Made by a program: the position numbers and the translations under genes. The notes under the pieces are model-generated. The model searched no databases. It was not told the origin of the DNA and worked only from the letters and a program-made list of their open reading frames with translations. Shown piece by piece: positions 32,976 to 43,191 of a stretch of DNA of 64,000 nt; position 1 is the stretch's first letter, and each line of letters starts with the position of its first letter. The stretch comes from Marinovum algicola (GTDB taxonomy: Bacteria; Pseudomonadota; Alphaproteobacteria; Rhodobacterales; Rhodobacteraceae). The stretch covers positions 1-64,000 of the forward strand of contig NZ_FNYY01000016.1 in the NCBI RefSeq assembly GCF_900109145.1, written 5' to 3'.

Positions 32976-35900
32976 TCAGCCGCCGAGAAACCGGTCGAGC
33001 TGGTCCCACAGGCTGTCGTCCAGCTTCAGCCGCAGCTTGAGGTAAAACCCGTCCTCGAAGATGGCGCTGTCATAAGGCAGGGTTTCGCGGGCGTGGGTAT
33101 ACCCCAGCGATACCATCACCCCCTCATCCACCACCAGCCCCGCCTCGACCCCCAGCGCCTGGCTGGAAAAGCCGCTGTTGTCCCACATGTGGTAGGCATT
33201 GACCGAGGCCTCGAGCCGGTTGGCGATCACCTCGCCGGTCACCCCGGCCTGCACCAGCTGCATCAGCCCGGTCGCATCGGCGCCGTTCTCGAAGCCCTGG
33301 GCGCTGTACTGGCCGGCGTATTTGCCGTTCAGCCGCAGCCGCGGGTTGGCGTCCCAGGTGCCGGCGACCGACCAGAGATGATCGACGCTGCGGATGGTGT
33401 TCACCTCGAGTCGGTTCTCGTACCAGGCCAGCACATTGGCCCGCGCCTCGTTTTTCGGCCGATAGGACATGCCGGTGCGCAGCCGGTGCCGGTGCTTGTC
33501 GGCGCCGTCGCGGCCGTCAAAGGCGTAGCGGCTGCGCGCCAGCAAGGTCAGATCGGGCGAGACCTGCCCGGCCAGGCCAAGATCGGTAAACGCGGTATAG
33601 CCGGCCGACTCGACGGTCTGGTCAAACGCGGCCTCGCCGATCCACCGGCCATCTTCCGAGGTCCACTTGGCCCCAAGCGCCAGGCTGGTCAGGCCGCTGT
33701 CGGCCGCGCCCAGGTCAAAGCTGTGCTCCAGCCCGGCGCGCAGCGAGACCCGTTCGCTCAGCTCCCATTTGCCATCGAGGCCCTGCACGACCCGGGTGCC
33801 CTGATCGACGGCCGAGGTCATCTCGGACCGGCCGGTCAGCCATTCGGTCATGCGGTATTCGGCGCCGATCTGCGCATCGGTCAGCGCGTCGCCCAGCGGC
33901 CCGAAGGACAGTTCGGCCTGGCCAAAGATCCGCAGCCCGTCGCGCAGCTCGTAATCGCCACCGATCCGCAGCGTGCCCTGCTCGACCCCGACGAGCGGCA
34001 ATTCGAGATCGAAGGAGAGTTTCACGCCCGGCGTGCTCTCGGGCCGCCATTCGGCGTTCTGCACCCAGAGCAGCTCGGTGCCCTCGTCGGCATCGGCTTG
34101 CAGATCGCGCGACAGGCGCAGCGCGTCGGTCCGGCGGGTGGTCTCGCTGATCTTGCGGCGCACCCCCAGCTCGGCATTGGCGCGTTCGGTCCCGGCAATC
34201 CGGTCCTGCACGTATTCCGCGCTGGCGGTCAGCGCCGCGGTCTCGGTCAGCTTGGTCTCATACGACAGCTTGGCCTGGGTCGTGCCGGGGCGCACCGGCG
34301 CACCGGGCGGGGCGAAATCCTCGCTCGCGGTCGAGGCCTCGATCTGGAATCGGCTCTCGTCGGTGGCGTATTCGTAGGCGATCCGCGCCGCCGTGCCCTG
34401 CGCGCCCTGTCCATTCTCGGACCGGGCGATCTCGGCGGTGACGCTGGCGTTGCGGCTCAGCTGGTGTTCGACAAAACCGGCATCGATGGCAAAGCGCTCG
34501 TCGCTGCCCTCGCGCCCGTCAGACCGCACCACCCGCACCCCGGCGCGGCTGCGCTCGGAGAGGTCGATCCCGGCTTCGGCACCGTACAGCCAATAGGTCT
34601 CGTCGCCCTCGCCTTCGATCTGATAGGTCACCCGCACCGAGATCGGGTTGCCCTCCTCGTCGGCCTGCCGCAGCGGGGTGTCAAAGATGATCGTGTTGCG
34701 GAAATAATCCAGCGTGTAGTCGATCAGCCGCCGCAGCCGCGTGGTCGACAGGATCTCGCCGGTGTCTTCGTCGCGCACCAGCAGCTCCACCAGGTCCGAG
34801 CCCTCGCGGAAATCGCGCAGGTCGATGTCATAGGGCCCCGAGATGCCGCGGCCGCGAAGCTCGACGGTGCGGCTTTTCTGCGCCGTGCGCGCGGCAAAGA
34901 CGGTCACCCGGGCGGTCTCGCCTTCCCAATGCGCCTTCACGCCGGTGGTCACATCGCGGTAGCCGCCCAGCTTGAAGGCCGGATCCTCGGGTTCGATGGC
35001 GATATCGCCATAGAGGATGTAAGAGGCGCCCTTCTCGACCTTGACGAAGAGGTTGGTCGAGGATTGCGCGTCGAACCCGCGTTCGGAATTGTCGCCGTAG
35101 ACCGGGTAATATTCATCGGCGCGAATGTCGCGGAACAGCCGGTCCTCGGTGTCGCGATCCGAGCTGTAGCGCAGGGTCAGCAGCGCGTCGCCACGGATCC
35201 GGCCCTTGAGATAGACCTCGCCGCGCAGGCCCGAAACGCTGTCCTCAAAGGGGCTGAGCGCGGTGTCCTCGACGTGCAGCGCCCCGTCCCGCAGACCGAC
35301 CGCGCCTTCGATCAGGCCGACCAGAATGCGATCGGCCAGGTCGGGCTTGAACAGGATGCGGGTGCTGGCGTCGCCAAAGCCGCTTTGCACGCCGATGGTC
35401 TCGGGGCCGGCGTTCTGCGGCGCCAGCAGATCATAGGTCGCCTCGCCATTGTCGAGATAGACCTGCACCCCGGGCTGATCGTCGCGGATGTCGGTCACGT
35501 CCCATTCGGCGTTGCGCGCCATCAGCGTCACCACGGCGGCGGCCTGCGCCGGGTTGCCGCGCGCGTCGAGAATGCGCACCAGCACCGGGATCGCGCTGCC
35601 GGGGGCGGCCTGGGCCTCGGCCGGGGCGACGATCTCGATCCGCGCCGGATCGCCGGGGGCGGTGATGGTGATCTCGGCGGATTTGCGGGCGATGCCAAAG
35701 GGATCGGTGCCGCTCAGCCGGATCTTGTTGGCGCCGGGATTGAGCCGCAGGGCGATATATTCCTTGGCCTGAAGGTTGCCGCCTTCCCAGACCGCATGTT
35801 CCCCCACCCGGTCGCCGCCGACCTCCTTGCCATTGACCTCGAGCCGCAGGGTCAGATCCGCCGGGCCCTTCACCCGCAGCTTGAGGCTGCGGCGGCTGAC

Positions 35901-38720
35901 CCGGTCGCCATCGGCAAGCCCGAGAAAGCCAAAGCCCTGATCGAGCTGCTTGATGATCTCTTCCAGCGTGCCGGGCTGATTGGCGGCCTCGGTCTGATCG
36001 GCCGGCAGGTCCGCGGCACCGGTCAGCGGTGTCTGGCTGCCATAGACCTGGGTGGTGGTCGCAAGTCCGGCCTCGGAGCGCGCCGAACGGCTGTCCGGGT
36101 TGCCGCCGTCGATCGGCAGATCCGAGAGCAGCTTGGCCTCGCCGTCGTCGCGGTCCTGCATCGCCTCGGCACGGCGCTGCACCTCGGCAAAGGCGGCCGG
36201 GGTACAGCCTTCGAGCGGGAAATTCTCGGCCCGTAGCTCGCCCCGCTTGAGCGCCACCAGCCGCGAGCCGGCTTGCAGCATGTCGGCGGTCCGCGACACC
36301 CGCGGTTTCGCCGAAAGCGGCAGGGTCGAGGATTGCAGCGCCAGCACATGGCTGATCGGTTTCAGCCCGAACAGCGAATATTTTCCATCGCGGTCGGTAA
36401 CCACCGCCAGCCCCTGCTGGGTGACAAGACGCACGCCGGGCACACCGATCTCGGCGTCACCGTCCATGATGCCGTTTTCGTTGCAGTCGAGAAAGACCGA
36501 GCCGAGGATCGTGCCTTCGCGCGAAAACACCCCGCCCTCGGCGTTCAGCCGCACCTTGGCGCGGGCGATGTTCGACAGCCGGCGCTGGCCGGTGCCGGCC
36601 TGATCGCCGAACAGCACCGCCTCGTTGATCCGGTCGCCGCTCTTGGTGGTGGGGGTGAAGCGCAGCACATATTCCAGCGTCACGCTCTCCAGCGGCGCCA
36701 GATCGCCAAGCTCGAAGACCACCGCGCCGGCGCCATCGGCCTGCGGATCGTCGATCTTTTCGCCGGCCAGCCGGGCCGAGTCGCCGACCATCACCGCATT
36801 GCGCGGCAGCCGGTCCGAGATCCGCGCCCCGATCAGCGCCTGGTTCATGTTGTTGGTGGCGGTCAGGGTGTAGAGCACGAATTCGCCCGATTGCACCTTG
36901 GTCTTGTTGGCGGATTTCTCCAGCGCCAGCGGCACGCCGTAAAACGGATCAAGCGGGATGTCCATCCGCGCCATCATGCCGCCGCCATGGGTCCAGACCT
37001 GACCGAAGGAGGCCCGCGGCATCACCTTCCGGCCATAGCCGCCAAAGGCATCGCGCACCGAGGGAAAGCTGTATTCGGCGGGCGGGCGCACCATCAGGCT
37101 GTAATCGCCGGGCACGGCCTGGCCCATCGCGGCAAAACCGTCGGGCCCCGAGGTCGAGGTGGCGACAACGGTGCCCGAGGCATCGGTCAGCTCGATCACC
37201 GCGCCGGCGACAGCGGCGTTGGTGACGCTGTCGAACACCATCAGGCCGGGGGTGATCATCAGGTCGTCGGCGGCGGAAATCCCGGCGCAGACCACCAGGC
37301 CCGACAGCAGGTCACCCTGCACCGAGGCCATCACGCCATCGCCCGCCACCGGAGTCAGCATCTCGGCGATCGGCAGCGCGGCGGTGTCGAAAATACCGGT
37401 GTTGGGGCCGGTTTCGGTGGCGGTGACATATTCCACATCGCCGGTGATGGTGCTGCGCACCTCGATCTCGACCCGGTCGATCTCGCGGCTGATGTTGCAG
37501 GCGCCGGACACCACGCGCAGCGCGGTATCGGTGCCGGGATCGGTGAAATCGACGCGCTCGTCGGTCTGCGGATCGACGAAATCGAGCGTGATGCTGGCCT
37601 CGGCCGCCCCGGCCAGGCGCACCCGGTTCGAGGGCACCTGATGCATGCGCGAGGCGCCTTCGACAAAGGTCTCGGCGATGTTGAGCACTTCGCCGGCGCT
37701 CAGCGCGAGCGGGCGCAGCACGGTGAAATGCACCTCGCGGAACTGGCCCACCGGATAGGCCCCGCGGTGAAAGAACGCCACCGCGTCGACGGTGGCCGGA
37801 TCGGCCGGCCGGGACGAGACATATTGTTGCTCCGGCGTACCTTGCAGATGGTAGAGCGTGACCAGCGACATGGTGCTGCCGGCCGAGACGAACTCGGTGT
37901 TGAGCGGGATCGCATCGCGCACCACCACGCCGGTGGCGGCCGTGCCGTCGATCATGATCGGCGCGCCGTTGACGCTGTCATAGGCGGCAACCGGGCTTTG
38001 CGAATTGTTGTAGAGCCGCAGGCGATAGGTGATCTGCGTGCCTTCGGCGGTCTGCATGTGGCTGAAGGTCTTTTCCAGCTGCAAGGCGGCATCGACGATC
38101 TCGACGCTGCCCATCGCCTGGCCGTGGCTGGCGGCGGCGACGGCGCCGTTGGCGGATTTGCCACTGGCCATCAGCTCGGACATCAGGGTATCGCCGGGGG
38201 TGGCGTCATGGGCCACGTCAAAGACATAGATCAGCGCGAGGGTCTCGTCGACGCCCAGCGTCACGGTCTCGCCCATGGCAATCTCGCGGTCGGCGCTGTC
38301 GACGATGCCGTTGCCGTTGACGTCGATGAACAGGCTGCGGTCGGTGATCACCCCGGTGGTGCCGCTGTCGGCGACGTCGAAATCCATCTCGAGCACCACG
38401 TTGCCCACGTTGGTCACGTCATACTGATGAAACGAGGTGGCGCCGCGCGCCAGGATCAGGTCGCTTCGGCCCGAGAGCTCGAAGGCCGGAACGGCGACAA
38501 CCGTGGCGGCGACGGTGTTGGAACGGACGGTTTCGACCAGGCCGAGGCGGGCGTTGAAATAGCTCGCGGTGGCGGTGTTGCGGATGATCAGCCCGGCGCT
38601 GGCGGTCTGGCTGCCGGCGGTCTGGGCAAAGGCGACCGCCGCGCCGCAGGTGGCTGCCATGATGAAGGCGAGCAGGAGCGGCGCGAAAAGCTTGAACCAG
38701 TCTATTCTTGAGAACCACAT
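32976..38720 (-). CDS. Giant surface/outer-membrane protein with DUF11, SdrD-like and beta-barrel parts
   Basis: The 1914-residue protein starts MWFSRIDWFKLFAPLLLAFIMAATCGAAVAFAQ, a signal peptide. DUF11-type repeats follow (for example LALEKSANKTKVQSGEFVLYTLTATNNMNQALIGARISDRLP). An SdrD B-like domain is present (GSVFLDCNENGIMDGDAEIGVPGVRLVTQQGLAVVTDRDGKYSLFGL), then an Ig-like region (VLVRILDARGNPAQAAAVVTLMA). The last 700 or so residues are amphipathic strands resembling an outer-membrane barrel. A GTG at 38762 is an alternative start, but ATG 38720 gives a better signal peptide. It is last in a three-gene operon with an S-layer-like DUF11 protein and may anchor or export it. Confidence 0.8.
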   Translation of the reverse strand: MWFSRIDWFKLFAPLLLAFIMAATCGAAVAFAQTAGSQTASAGLIIRNTATASYFNARLGLVETVRSNTVAATVVAVPAFELSGRSDLILARGATSFHQYDVTNVGNVVLEMDFDVADSGTTGVITDRSLFIDVNGNGIVDSADREIAMGETVTLGVDETLALIYVFDVAHDATPGDTLMSELMASGKSANGAVAAASHGQAMGSVEIVDAALQLEKTFSHMQTAEGTQITYRLRLYNNSQSPVAAYDSVNGAPIMIDGTAATGVVVRDAIPLNTEFVSAGSTMSLVTLYHLQGTPEQQYVSSRPADPATVDAVAFFHRGAYPVGQFREVHFTVLRPLALSAGEVLNIAETFVEGASRMHQVPSNRVRLAGAAEASITLDFVDPQTDERVDFTDPGTDTALRVVSGACNISREIDRVEIEVRSTITGDVEYVTATETGPNTGIFDTAALPIAEMLTPVAGDGVMASVQGDLLSGLVVCAGISAADDLMITPGLMVFDSVTNAAVAGAVIELTDASGTVVATSTSGPDGFAAMGQAVPGDYSLMVRPPAEYSFPSVRDAFGGYGRKVMPRASFGQVWTHGGGMMARMDIPLDPFYGVPLALEKSANKTKVQSGEFVLYTLTATNNMNQALIGARISDRLPRNAVMVGDSARLAGEKIDDPQADGAGAVVFELGDLAPLESVTLEYVLRFTPTTKSGDRINEAVLFGDQAGTGQRRLSNIARAKVRLNAEGGVFSREGTILGSVFLDCNENGIMDGDAEIGVPGVRLVTQQGLAVVTDRDGKYSLFGLKPISHVLALQSSTLPLSAKPRVSRTADMLQAGSRLVALKRGELRAENFPLEGCTPAAFAEVQRRAEAMQDRDDGEAKLLSDLPIDGGNPDSRSARSEAGLATTTQVYGSQTPLTGAADLPADQTEAANQPGTLEEIIKQLDQGFGFLGLADGDRVSRRSLKLRVKGPADLTLRLEVNGKEVGGDRVGEHAVWEGGNLQAKEYIALRLNPGANKIRLSGTDPFGIARKSAEITITAPGDPARIEIVAPAEAQAAPGSAIPVLVRILDARGNPAQAAAVVTLMARNAEWDVTDIRDDQPGVQVYLDNGEATYDLLAPQNAGPETIGVQSGFGDASTRILFKPDLADRILVGLIEGAVGLRDGALHVEDTALSPFEDSVSGLRGEVYLKGRIRGDALLTLRYSSDRDTEDRLFRDIRADEYYPVYGDNSERGFDAQSSTNLFVKVEKGASYILYGDIAIEPEDPAFKLGGYRDVTTGVKAHWEGETARVTVFAARTAQKSRTVELRGRGISGPYDIDLRDFREGSDLVELLVRDEDTGEILSTTRLRRLIDYTLDYFRNTIIFDTPLRQADEEGNPISVRVTYQIEGEGDETYWLYGAEAGIDLSERSRAGVRVVRSDGREGSDERFAIDAGFVEHQLSRNASVTAEIARSENGQGAQGTAARIAYEYATDESRFQIEASTASEDFAPPGAPVRPGTTQAKLSYETKLTETAALTASAEYVQDRIAGTERANAELGVRRKISETTRRTDALRLSRDLQADADEGTELLWVQNAEWRPESTPGVKLSFDLELPLVGVEQGTLRIGGDYELRDGLRIFGQAELSFGPLGDALTDAQIGAEYRMTEWLTGRSEMTSAVDQGTRVVQGLDGKWELSERVSLRAGLEHSFDLGAADSGLTSLALGAKWTSEDGRWIGEAAFDQTVESAGYTAFTDLGLAGQVSPDLTLLARSRYAFDGRDGADKHRHRLRTGMSYRPKNEARANVLAWYENRLEVNTIRSVDHLWSVAGTWDANPRLRLNGKYAGQYSAQGFENGADATGLMQLVQAGVTGEVIANRLEASVNAYHMWDNSGFSSQALGVEAGLVVDEGVMVSLGYTHARETLPYDSAIFEDGFYLKLRLKLDDSLWDQLDRFLGG

Positions 38721-38802
38721 GAAACACAACCCGAACTCTGAAGGGAAAGGAGGGGGGTCCACCCGGCCCCGGGGAGGGCTGGGCCGGGTGGACCGGGGGT
38801 CG

Positions 38803-41448
38803 TTACTCGGAGACCTTCACGGTGAACTCGAGCCGGGCAAAGTCACCGGGCAGAACCGTGTTGTGGAAGCTGTCCGCAGTGGTGCCGGTGATGGTCACCG
38901 AGGATGCGGGCTCGGCCGGATAGACCGAGTAGGTGCAGGCGCCGCCGCAGGTGTGGATCGTCGAGTAGGCCGGGGCCACGTCGCGGATACGCACGTTTCC
39001 TGCATTGGTCGTGCCGGTGTTCTCGGCTTCGATCTGGTAGCGGATGCACTGGCCCGGCTCGACGTCGAGACGGTTCTTGGTGAAGGTGCCAGGCGCACCG
39101 GTGCAGAGCGGATCGATGTACTGCATCTTGGTCAGCGTCACGTCACCCGAGACGATCACCACCTTGTCGTTCACCGCGTTGTCGGCAGTGTCGACATCGG
39201 TATCGGCGCCCGCGTTCAGCGTGTTCGCCAGGGCGATGGTGCCGATTTCGGACAGGCCGGGGGTGGCGCTCGACGGGGTCTGCACCCGGTAGATCAGCGA
39301 GATCTGGTCGCCTGCGGCAAGCCCGTTGGTGCCCGCTGCAACACCGTCAACCAGGTCGTCGAAGTTGTCGACGATGACCTCGGTCGCATCGATCACGCCG
39401 TTCTGGTTGGCGTCCCAGTAGATCGCGCCGGAGAAGTCGGTCAGACCGCTCTGGGAGATCGCACCTTCGGTGATCGCGACGTTCGAGTTGTTGGTCACGG
39501 TGTGCACCATGTCGACGATGCCGCCGGGGGCTGCCTGGGCTTCCTGATCGGCCTCGATGGCCACGTCGACAACCTTGTTGATGGTCAGCTGGTTGACGAT
39601 GCGGTCGGATTGGCCGGTGACGGCCGACGACACCAGGATGTCGATCGGGTTGTCGCTCGGCGGATAGCCTTCGGTCGGCGTGATGACGACGTTGAAGTCC
39701 TTGCTGCCGCCCGCCGGGATGGTGCCGGTGTTGGAGACAACGGTTCCGTCAAGCGTCTGGAACTCCACGGTCCAGCCCGCCGGAATGGCCTGCGCCAGTT
39801 CCAGGTTGAAGCTGTCCGAGGTGGTGCCGCCGTTTTCGACATTCATCGGGAAGGACACCGCCACACCGGGATCGGTGGTCTGGGTCACCCAGGGCAGGCC
39901 GCCATTGGTCGGCGCCGCGCCGTCACCTTCGGATCCCGCGACCTTGTTCTCGAGGTCGATGGCCGAGGCCAGAACCGCACCGGTGTATTCCGCGGTCGAG
40001 CTGTCGAAGGTGCCGCTGTTTTCCGAGGTCGCCACCACATTGGCGGTGTACTCGGTGGTCGGAACCGGGGTCACATCGGTCGGCAGGGTCGCCAGCAGGG
40101 TCACCTTGACCGCGTCACCCGAAACCAGCGGGCCGACGGTGCCGACGATCGGCGTCGCGCCGTCTTCCGCGACCATGCGGAAGGTGGTGCCGGCCGGGAA
40201 GTCGACGTTGTTGACGTCAAGCGTGTAGCTGTCGGTCACGTTCGAGGTATTCGAGATCACGAATTCGAACGGGATCGTCGCGCCCTGATAGACATCGGCA
40301 TTGTCGGTCACCACGTCATTGGCGGCGGCGTCGGTGTCGGTGGCCGAGGCGACGGTGCCGTCACGGGTGCCGTCCAGGTTGATCTTGGTGTCGTCGATTT
40401 CCAGGCTGAACTGCTCGTCCACGGTCACCGAGGCGGTGTTCGAGTCCGGGAAGGCCGCGCCGTCGACGGTCTGGGTGGCGGTGTTGGGGATGATGCCGGC
40501 CGGGGCACCGTCGGCGATGGTGGCCTTGAAGGTCACGCTGCCGGAGCGGCCCGAGGGCACTTCGGACAGGATGAACTGCAAGGTCTGGGCGTTGTCGTAG
40601 GACCAGGCGATGGTCTGGCCGCCGCCGTTGGTCTGGTCGGTGGCATTGGCCGCGTTGGCTTCGCCCAGGGGCCCGGTCGCATCCGACCAGGTGGCCGAGT
40701 TCGCCACATAGTTCAGGCGGCCGTCGAGGATGTCGCGGACCACGTAGTTGTTGGCCGAGACCAGGCCGGTCGACGAATAGGTCAGCGTGATGGTGACTTC
40801 ATCGCCGGAGTCGACAATCGCGTTGTTGCCGGTGCCCGAGGCGGGATCGACGGTCATCGACTTGACGACTTCGACAATCGCGCCGTTCGAGATGGTCAGC
40901 GTGTCGACATTGGCGTCGGTGACGGTGTTGTCGAGCGCCGAAACGGCGAGGACGTCAATGTTGTCGGTGCCGGTCTGGGTCGAGGAGGCCGAGGCCTCGA
41001 TGATAAAGCCGTATTGCTCACCGGGCGCCAGCACCGGGGTGCTGGTGATCGGCGTGGCGCTGTCGGCGACACCGTCCATGTTGGCATCCGGGTAGAACAC
41101 CAGGGTGGTGTCCAGGGCGCCCGAGTCCTGCTCGGTCGCGGTCAGCGCGAAGCTGTCGGGGCCGTTGCCGTCGTTGGTCACGATGTGCGGCAGAAAGGCC
41201 TTGCCGCCCGGGGCGATGGCTTCCGAATTGTCGGAGATCATCGTCAGGCCGGCGACCTGCTGGACGACGGTCTCGACCTTGTTCGACGTGACCGTGATGG
41301 TATCGCCGGAGCTGTTGGTATAGGTGGCAACCGCCTGGTTGCCGATGACCGAACCGGCCTCTGGTGCGGCAGCATAGGCTGCGGCCCCGAAAACCGACAT
41401 GAGAGCGACAGCACTACAGCCGCGTTTGAAGTGCGCTTGAGTATTCAC
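38803..41448 (-). CDS. DUF11-type secreted repeat protein, 881 residues
   Basis: The protein begins MNTQAHFKRGCSAVALMSVFGAAAYAAAPEAG, a signal peptide cleaved near AYA-AAP. Repeated beta-sandwich units follow, such as PGGKAFLPHIVTNDGNGPDSFALT, TIPFEFVISNTSNVTDSYTLDV and VSFPMNVENGGTTSDSFNLELAQAIPAGWTVEF. It is acidic, rich in Asp, Thr and Val, and poor in Lys, like S-layer or calcium-binding surface proteins. The C-terminus has a Cys-containing DUF11 domain (QCIRYQIEAENTGTTNAGNVRIRDVAPAYSTIHTCGGACTY). It starts at GTG 41448 without a clear ribosome site, perhaps by coupling to the upstream gene. Confidence 0.82.
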   Translation of the reverse strand: MNTQAHFKRGCSAVALMSVFGAAAYAAAPEAGSVIGNQAVATYTNSSGDTITVTSNKVETVVQQVAGLTMISDNSEAIAPGGKAFLPHIVTNDGNGPDSFALTATEQDSGALDTTLVFYPDANMDGVADSATPITSTPVLAPGEQYGFIIEASASSTQTGTDNIDVLAVSALDNTVTDANVDTLTISNGAIVEVVKSMTVDPASGTGNNAIVDSGDEVTITLTYSSTGLVSANNYVVRDILDGRLNYVANSATWSDATGPLGEANAANATDQTNGGGQTIAWSYDNAQTLQFILSEVPSGRSGSVTFKATIADGAPAGIIPNTATQTVDGAAFPDSNTASVTVDEQFSLEIDDTKINLDGTRDGTVASATDTDAAANDVVTDNADVYQGATIPFEFVISNTSNVTDSYTLDVNNVDFPAGTTFRMVAEDGATPIVGTVGPLVSGDAVKVTLLATLPTDVTPVPTTEYTANVVATSENSGTFDSSTAEYTGAVLASAIDLENKVAGSEGDGAAPTNGGLPWVTQTTDPGVAVSFPMNVENGGTTSDSFNLELAQAIPAGWTVEFQTLDGTVVSNTGTIPAGGSKDFNVVITPTEGYPPSDNPIDILVSSAVTGQSDRIVNQLTINKVVDVAIEADQEAQAAPGGIVDMVHTVTNNSNVAITEGAISQSGLTDFSGAIYWDANQNGVIDATEVIVDNFDDLVDGVAAGTNGLAAGDQISLIYRVQTPSSATPGLSEIGTIALANTLNAGADTDVDTADNAVNDKVVIVSGDVTLTKMQYIDPLCTGAPGTFTKNRLDVEPGQCIRYQIEAENTGTTNAGNVRIRDVAPAYSTIHTCGGACTYSVYPAEPASSVTITGTTADSFHNTVLPGDFARLEFTVKVSE

Positions 41449-41513
41449 TTGTATTCACCATTGAACATATTGAGTTGACGGGGCTCCACCCCCGGGGACG
41501 AGGACCGGAGGGA

Positions 41514-42023
41514 TCAGTTGACGACCACCCGGTAGGAGTTCAGGGCCTCGTCGCCGGCGGCGAGCGAGGTGCCGAGCGTCCAGCGGACGGCTTCGACGAT
41601 GTCTTCGGGAACCGGTTCCATGCGCACGGTTCCGTCGTCTTCAATGATCTTGCGCAGCGCCGGCAGGGTCGACCATTCGAGGCCGGGCAGCTCGGGGTCC
41701 ATTTCGGCCTGGATCTCGAAGGTGGCGTCATGCGAGCTCTGCTCGGTGCCCAGCTTCAGGGTCACGCCCTCGGGCACCGGACCGACGATGACCAGGTCGG
41801 CCATGGCGTCATCGCTGAGGTTCTCGTGCTGGATCGCGAAATGGATGGTCTCGCCGGGCTTGACGCTCTCGCGCTCGACGAGCTGCTCGAGGCCGGCCTC
41901 ATCGCTTTCGACGATGAACAGTTCGAAATTGGCGCGCAGCTCCTCGGCCTGAAGGGCCAGGGCCGATGTGGCGAGCATCGCCACTCCCAGACCTGCGCGG
42001 GTGATGGTCGTTACGAGGCACAT
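41514..42023 (-). CDS. Small secreted DUF11-like protein
   Basis: This 169-residue protein has a signal peptide (MCLVTTITRAGLGVAMLATSALALQAEE) and one beta-sandwich domain with VERESVKPGETIHFAIQHENLSDDAMADLVIVGPVPEGVTLKLGT, the same theme as the repeats in the next two genes. AGGAG precedes the ATG. It is the first gene of the envelope operon and could be a periplasmic chaperone or an accessory subunit. Confidence 0.78.
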   Translation of the reverse strand: MCLVTTITRAGLGVAMLATSALALQAEELRANFELFIVESDEAGLEQLVERESVKPGETIHFAIQHENLSDDAMADLVIVGPVPEGVTLKLGTEQSSHDATFEIQAEMDPELPGLEWSTLPALRKIIEDDGTVRMEPVPEDIVEAVRWTLGTSLAAGDEALNSYRVVVN

Positions 42024-42579
42024 AGTTAAAGTCTCCTGCTGTCAGGCGGGCCGGCGGGCCGGCATCGCTTGTCGGGTTGATCGGCCCACCTCGGAGATGA
42101 GGCGAACTACAGCGACTTTTTCGCGTGAATGGCCTGCTGCTCACATCCCCGAGACCGGATAGGAGAGGGCACCGGTTGGCGGATCCCGCACTGCCAAAGC
42201 GCGCCGCGCGTCCGGTTGGACGGCAGGCTCTGCACCATGGGCGGGTCGCCCTGTCCGAAGGGATAGGCGGTTTTGCCGCCCGGCGGGCGCCTCGGCCCGG
42301 GAAATCCGGTCAAAGCGCAGGCTCCGGGCCGGCGGCTGCTGGGGATTCGCTATCAGAGGCGGCGGTCAAGCTCTTGTCGGCAAAGGGCGAATCGGTCGGG
42401 CGACCGTATCGGAGCGACGCCGCGAAGGATCAGCGCCGCCAGCAAAGGGCACGCCGCCTATACCGCCGGAGAGGCCCGCCAAGACGAAAGAAGCCGCCCG
42501 AAGGCGGCTTCTTTCTGCAAGGAGATGCGGTCTGGGATGTTCTCCGGCTCGGTTTGAGCCCGGCGCGCGCGGGGTGGGA
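42024..42579. other. 556-bp gap holding the envelope operon leader and a terminator
   Basis: No gene is supported here. The left part must contain the promoter of the minus-strand envelope operon, but I see no convincing -35/-10 pair. The middle is GC-rich with no RNA gene I recognise. The right end holds the terminator at 42487-42514. Open frames across it lack ribosome sites and overlap the response regulator in antisense. Confidence 0.6.
42487..42514. terminator. Bidirectional-looking terminator
   Basis: AAAGAAGCCGCC and GGCGGCTTCTTT form a perfect 12-bp stem around a CGAA loop, with A- and T-rich flanks on both sides. It lies 66 bp beyond the stop of the minus-strand response regulator. 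Confidence 0.85.
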
Positions 42580-43191
42580 TCAGACGAAGCCGGCTTCCTT
42601 GGCGATCAGCGCCGCATGGGTCCGGTTGCGGGCGTTCAGCTTGCGGCTGAGGGTCTTGACGTGCAGCTTGACCGTGACCTCCTGAAGATCGAGATCGCGG
42701 GCGATGGCCTTGTTCGACTGCGCCTTGGTCAGCCCGATAAACACCTGCTTTTCCCGGTCGGTCAGCAATTCGTCGAAGGCATGCGCCGGATCGTCTTCCT
42801 TCTGCGCCATGAAGCTCACCGGGGCAAAGGTCTCGCCGGCGGCCATGAAGCGCACCGCGTTGCGCAGCGACCGCGCCGCCATGGTCTTGGGCAGGAACCC
42901 CGCCGCCCCGGCCTCGAGCGCCTCTTCGGCGACGGTGCGCGAGGCGGTGCCGGAGAGAATGCCCACCGGGTTGCGGCCATTGACCTCGATGGTTTCGGAC
43001 AGGCCGTCGAGCCCGTTCATTCCGGGCATGTCGAAATCCAGCAGGACCAGATCGAACGGTCCTTTCTGCCGGATCAGCGACAGCGCCCCGCCCAGGTCGT
43101 CGGCGGTGTGTACCTGGATGCCATCACCTTCGAGGAAGGCCGCAATGGTGTCGCGCACCAATTCATGATCGTCTGCTATCAGAACATGCAT
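42580..43191 (-). CDS. NarL/LuxR-type response regulator
   Basis: The 203-residue protein has a REC domain (acid pocket ADD at residues 6-8, phospho-acceptor Asp52 in LLDFDMPG, Lys in FLPKTMA) and a LuxR-type helix-turn-helix (LTDREKQVFIGLTKAQSNKAIARDLDLQEVTVKLHVKTLSRKLNARNRTHAALIAKE). No kinase is cotranscribed. The hybrid kinase with REC and HPt domains encoded divergently 850 bp away is the natural partner. The adjacent envelope operon is a plausible target. Confidence 0.9.
   Translation of the reverse strand: MHVLIADDHELVRDTIAAFLEGDGIQVHTADDLGGALSLIRQKGPFDLVLLDFDMPGMNGLDGLSETIEVNGRNPVGILSGTASRTVAEEALEAGAAGFLPKTMAARSLRNAVRFMAAGETFAPVSFMAQKEDDPAHAFDELLTDREKQVFIGLTKAQSNKAIARDLDLQEVTVKLHVKTLSRKLNARNRTHAALIAKEAGFV

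Noticed and set aside
32952-36236. A 1094-codon plus-strand frame opposite the giant envelope gene
   Set aside because: It is antisense to a gene with a clear signal peptide and domains, is rich in Arg, Gly and His as expected of a complement frame, and has no ribosome site. The long frames at 36273-38711 and 38569-41478 are rejected for the same reason.
42024-42579. Protein gene or structured RNA gene in the large gap
   Set aside because: Frames here overlap the response regulator in antisense and lack ribosome sites; no known RNA pattern is recognised apart from the terminator.
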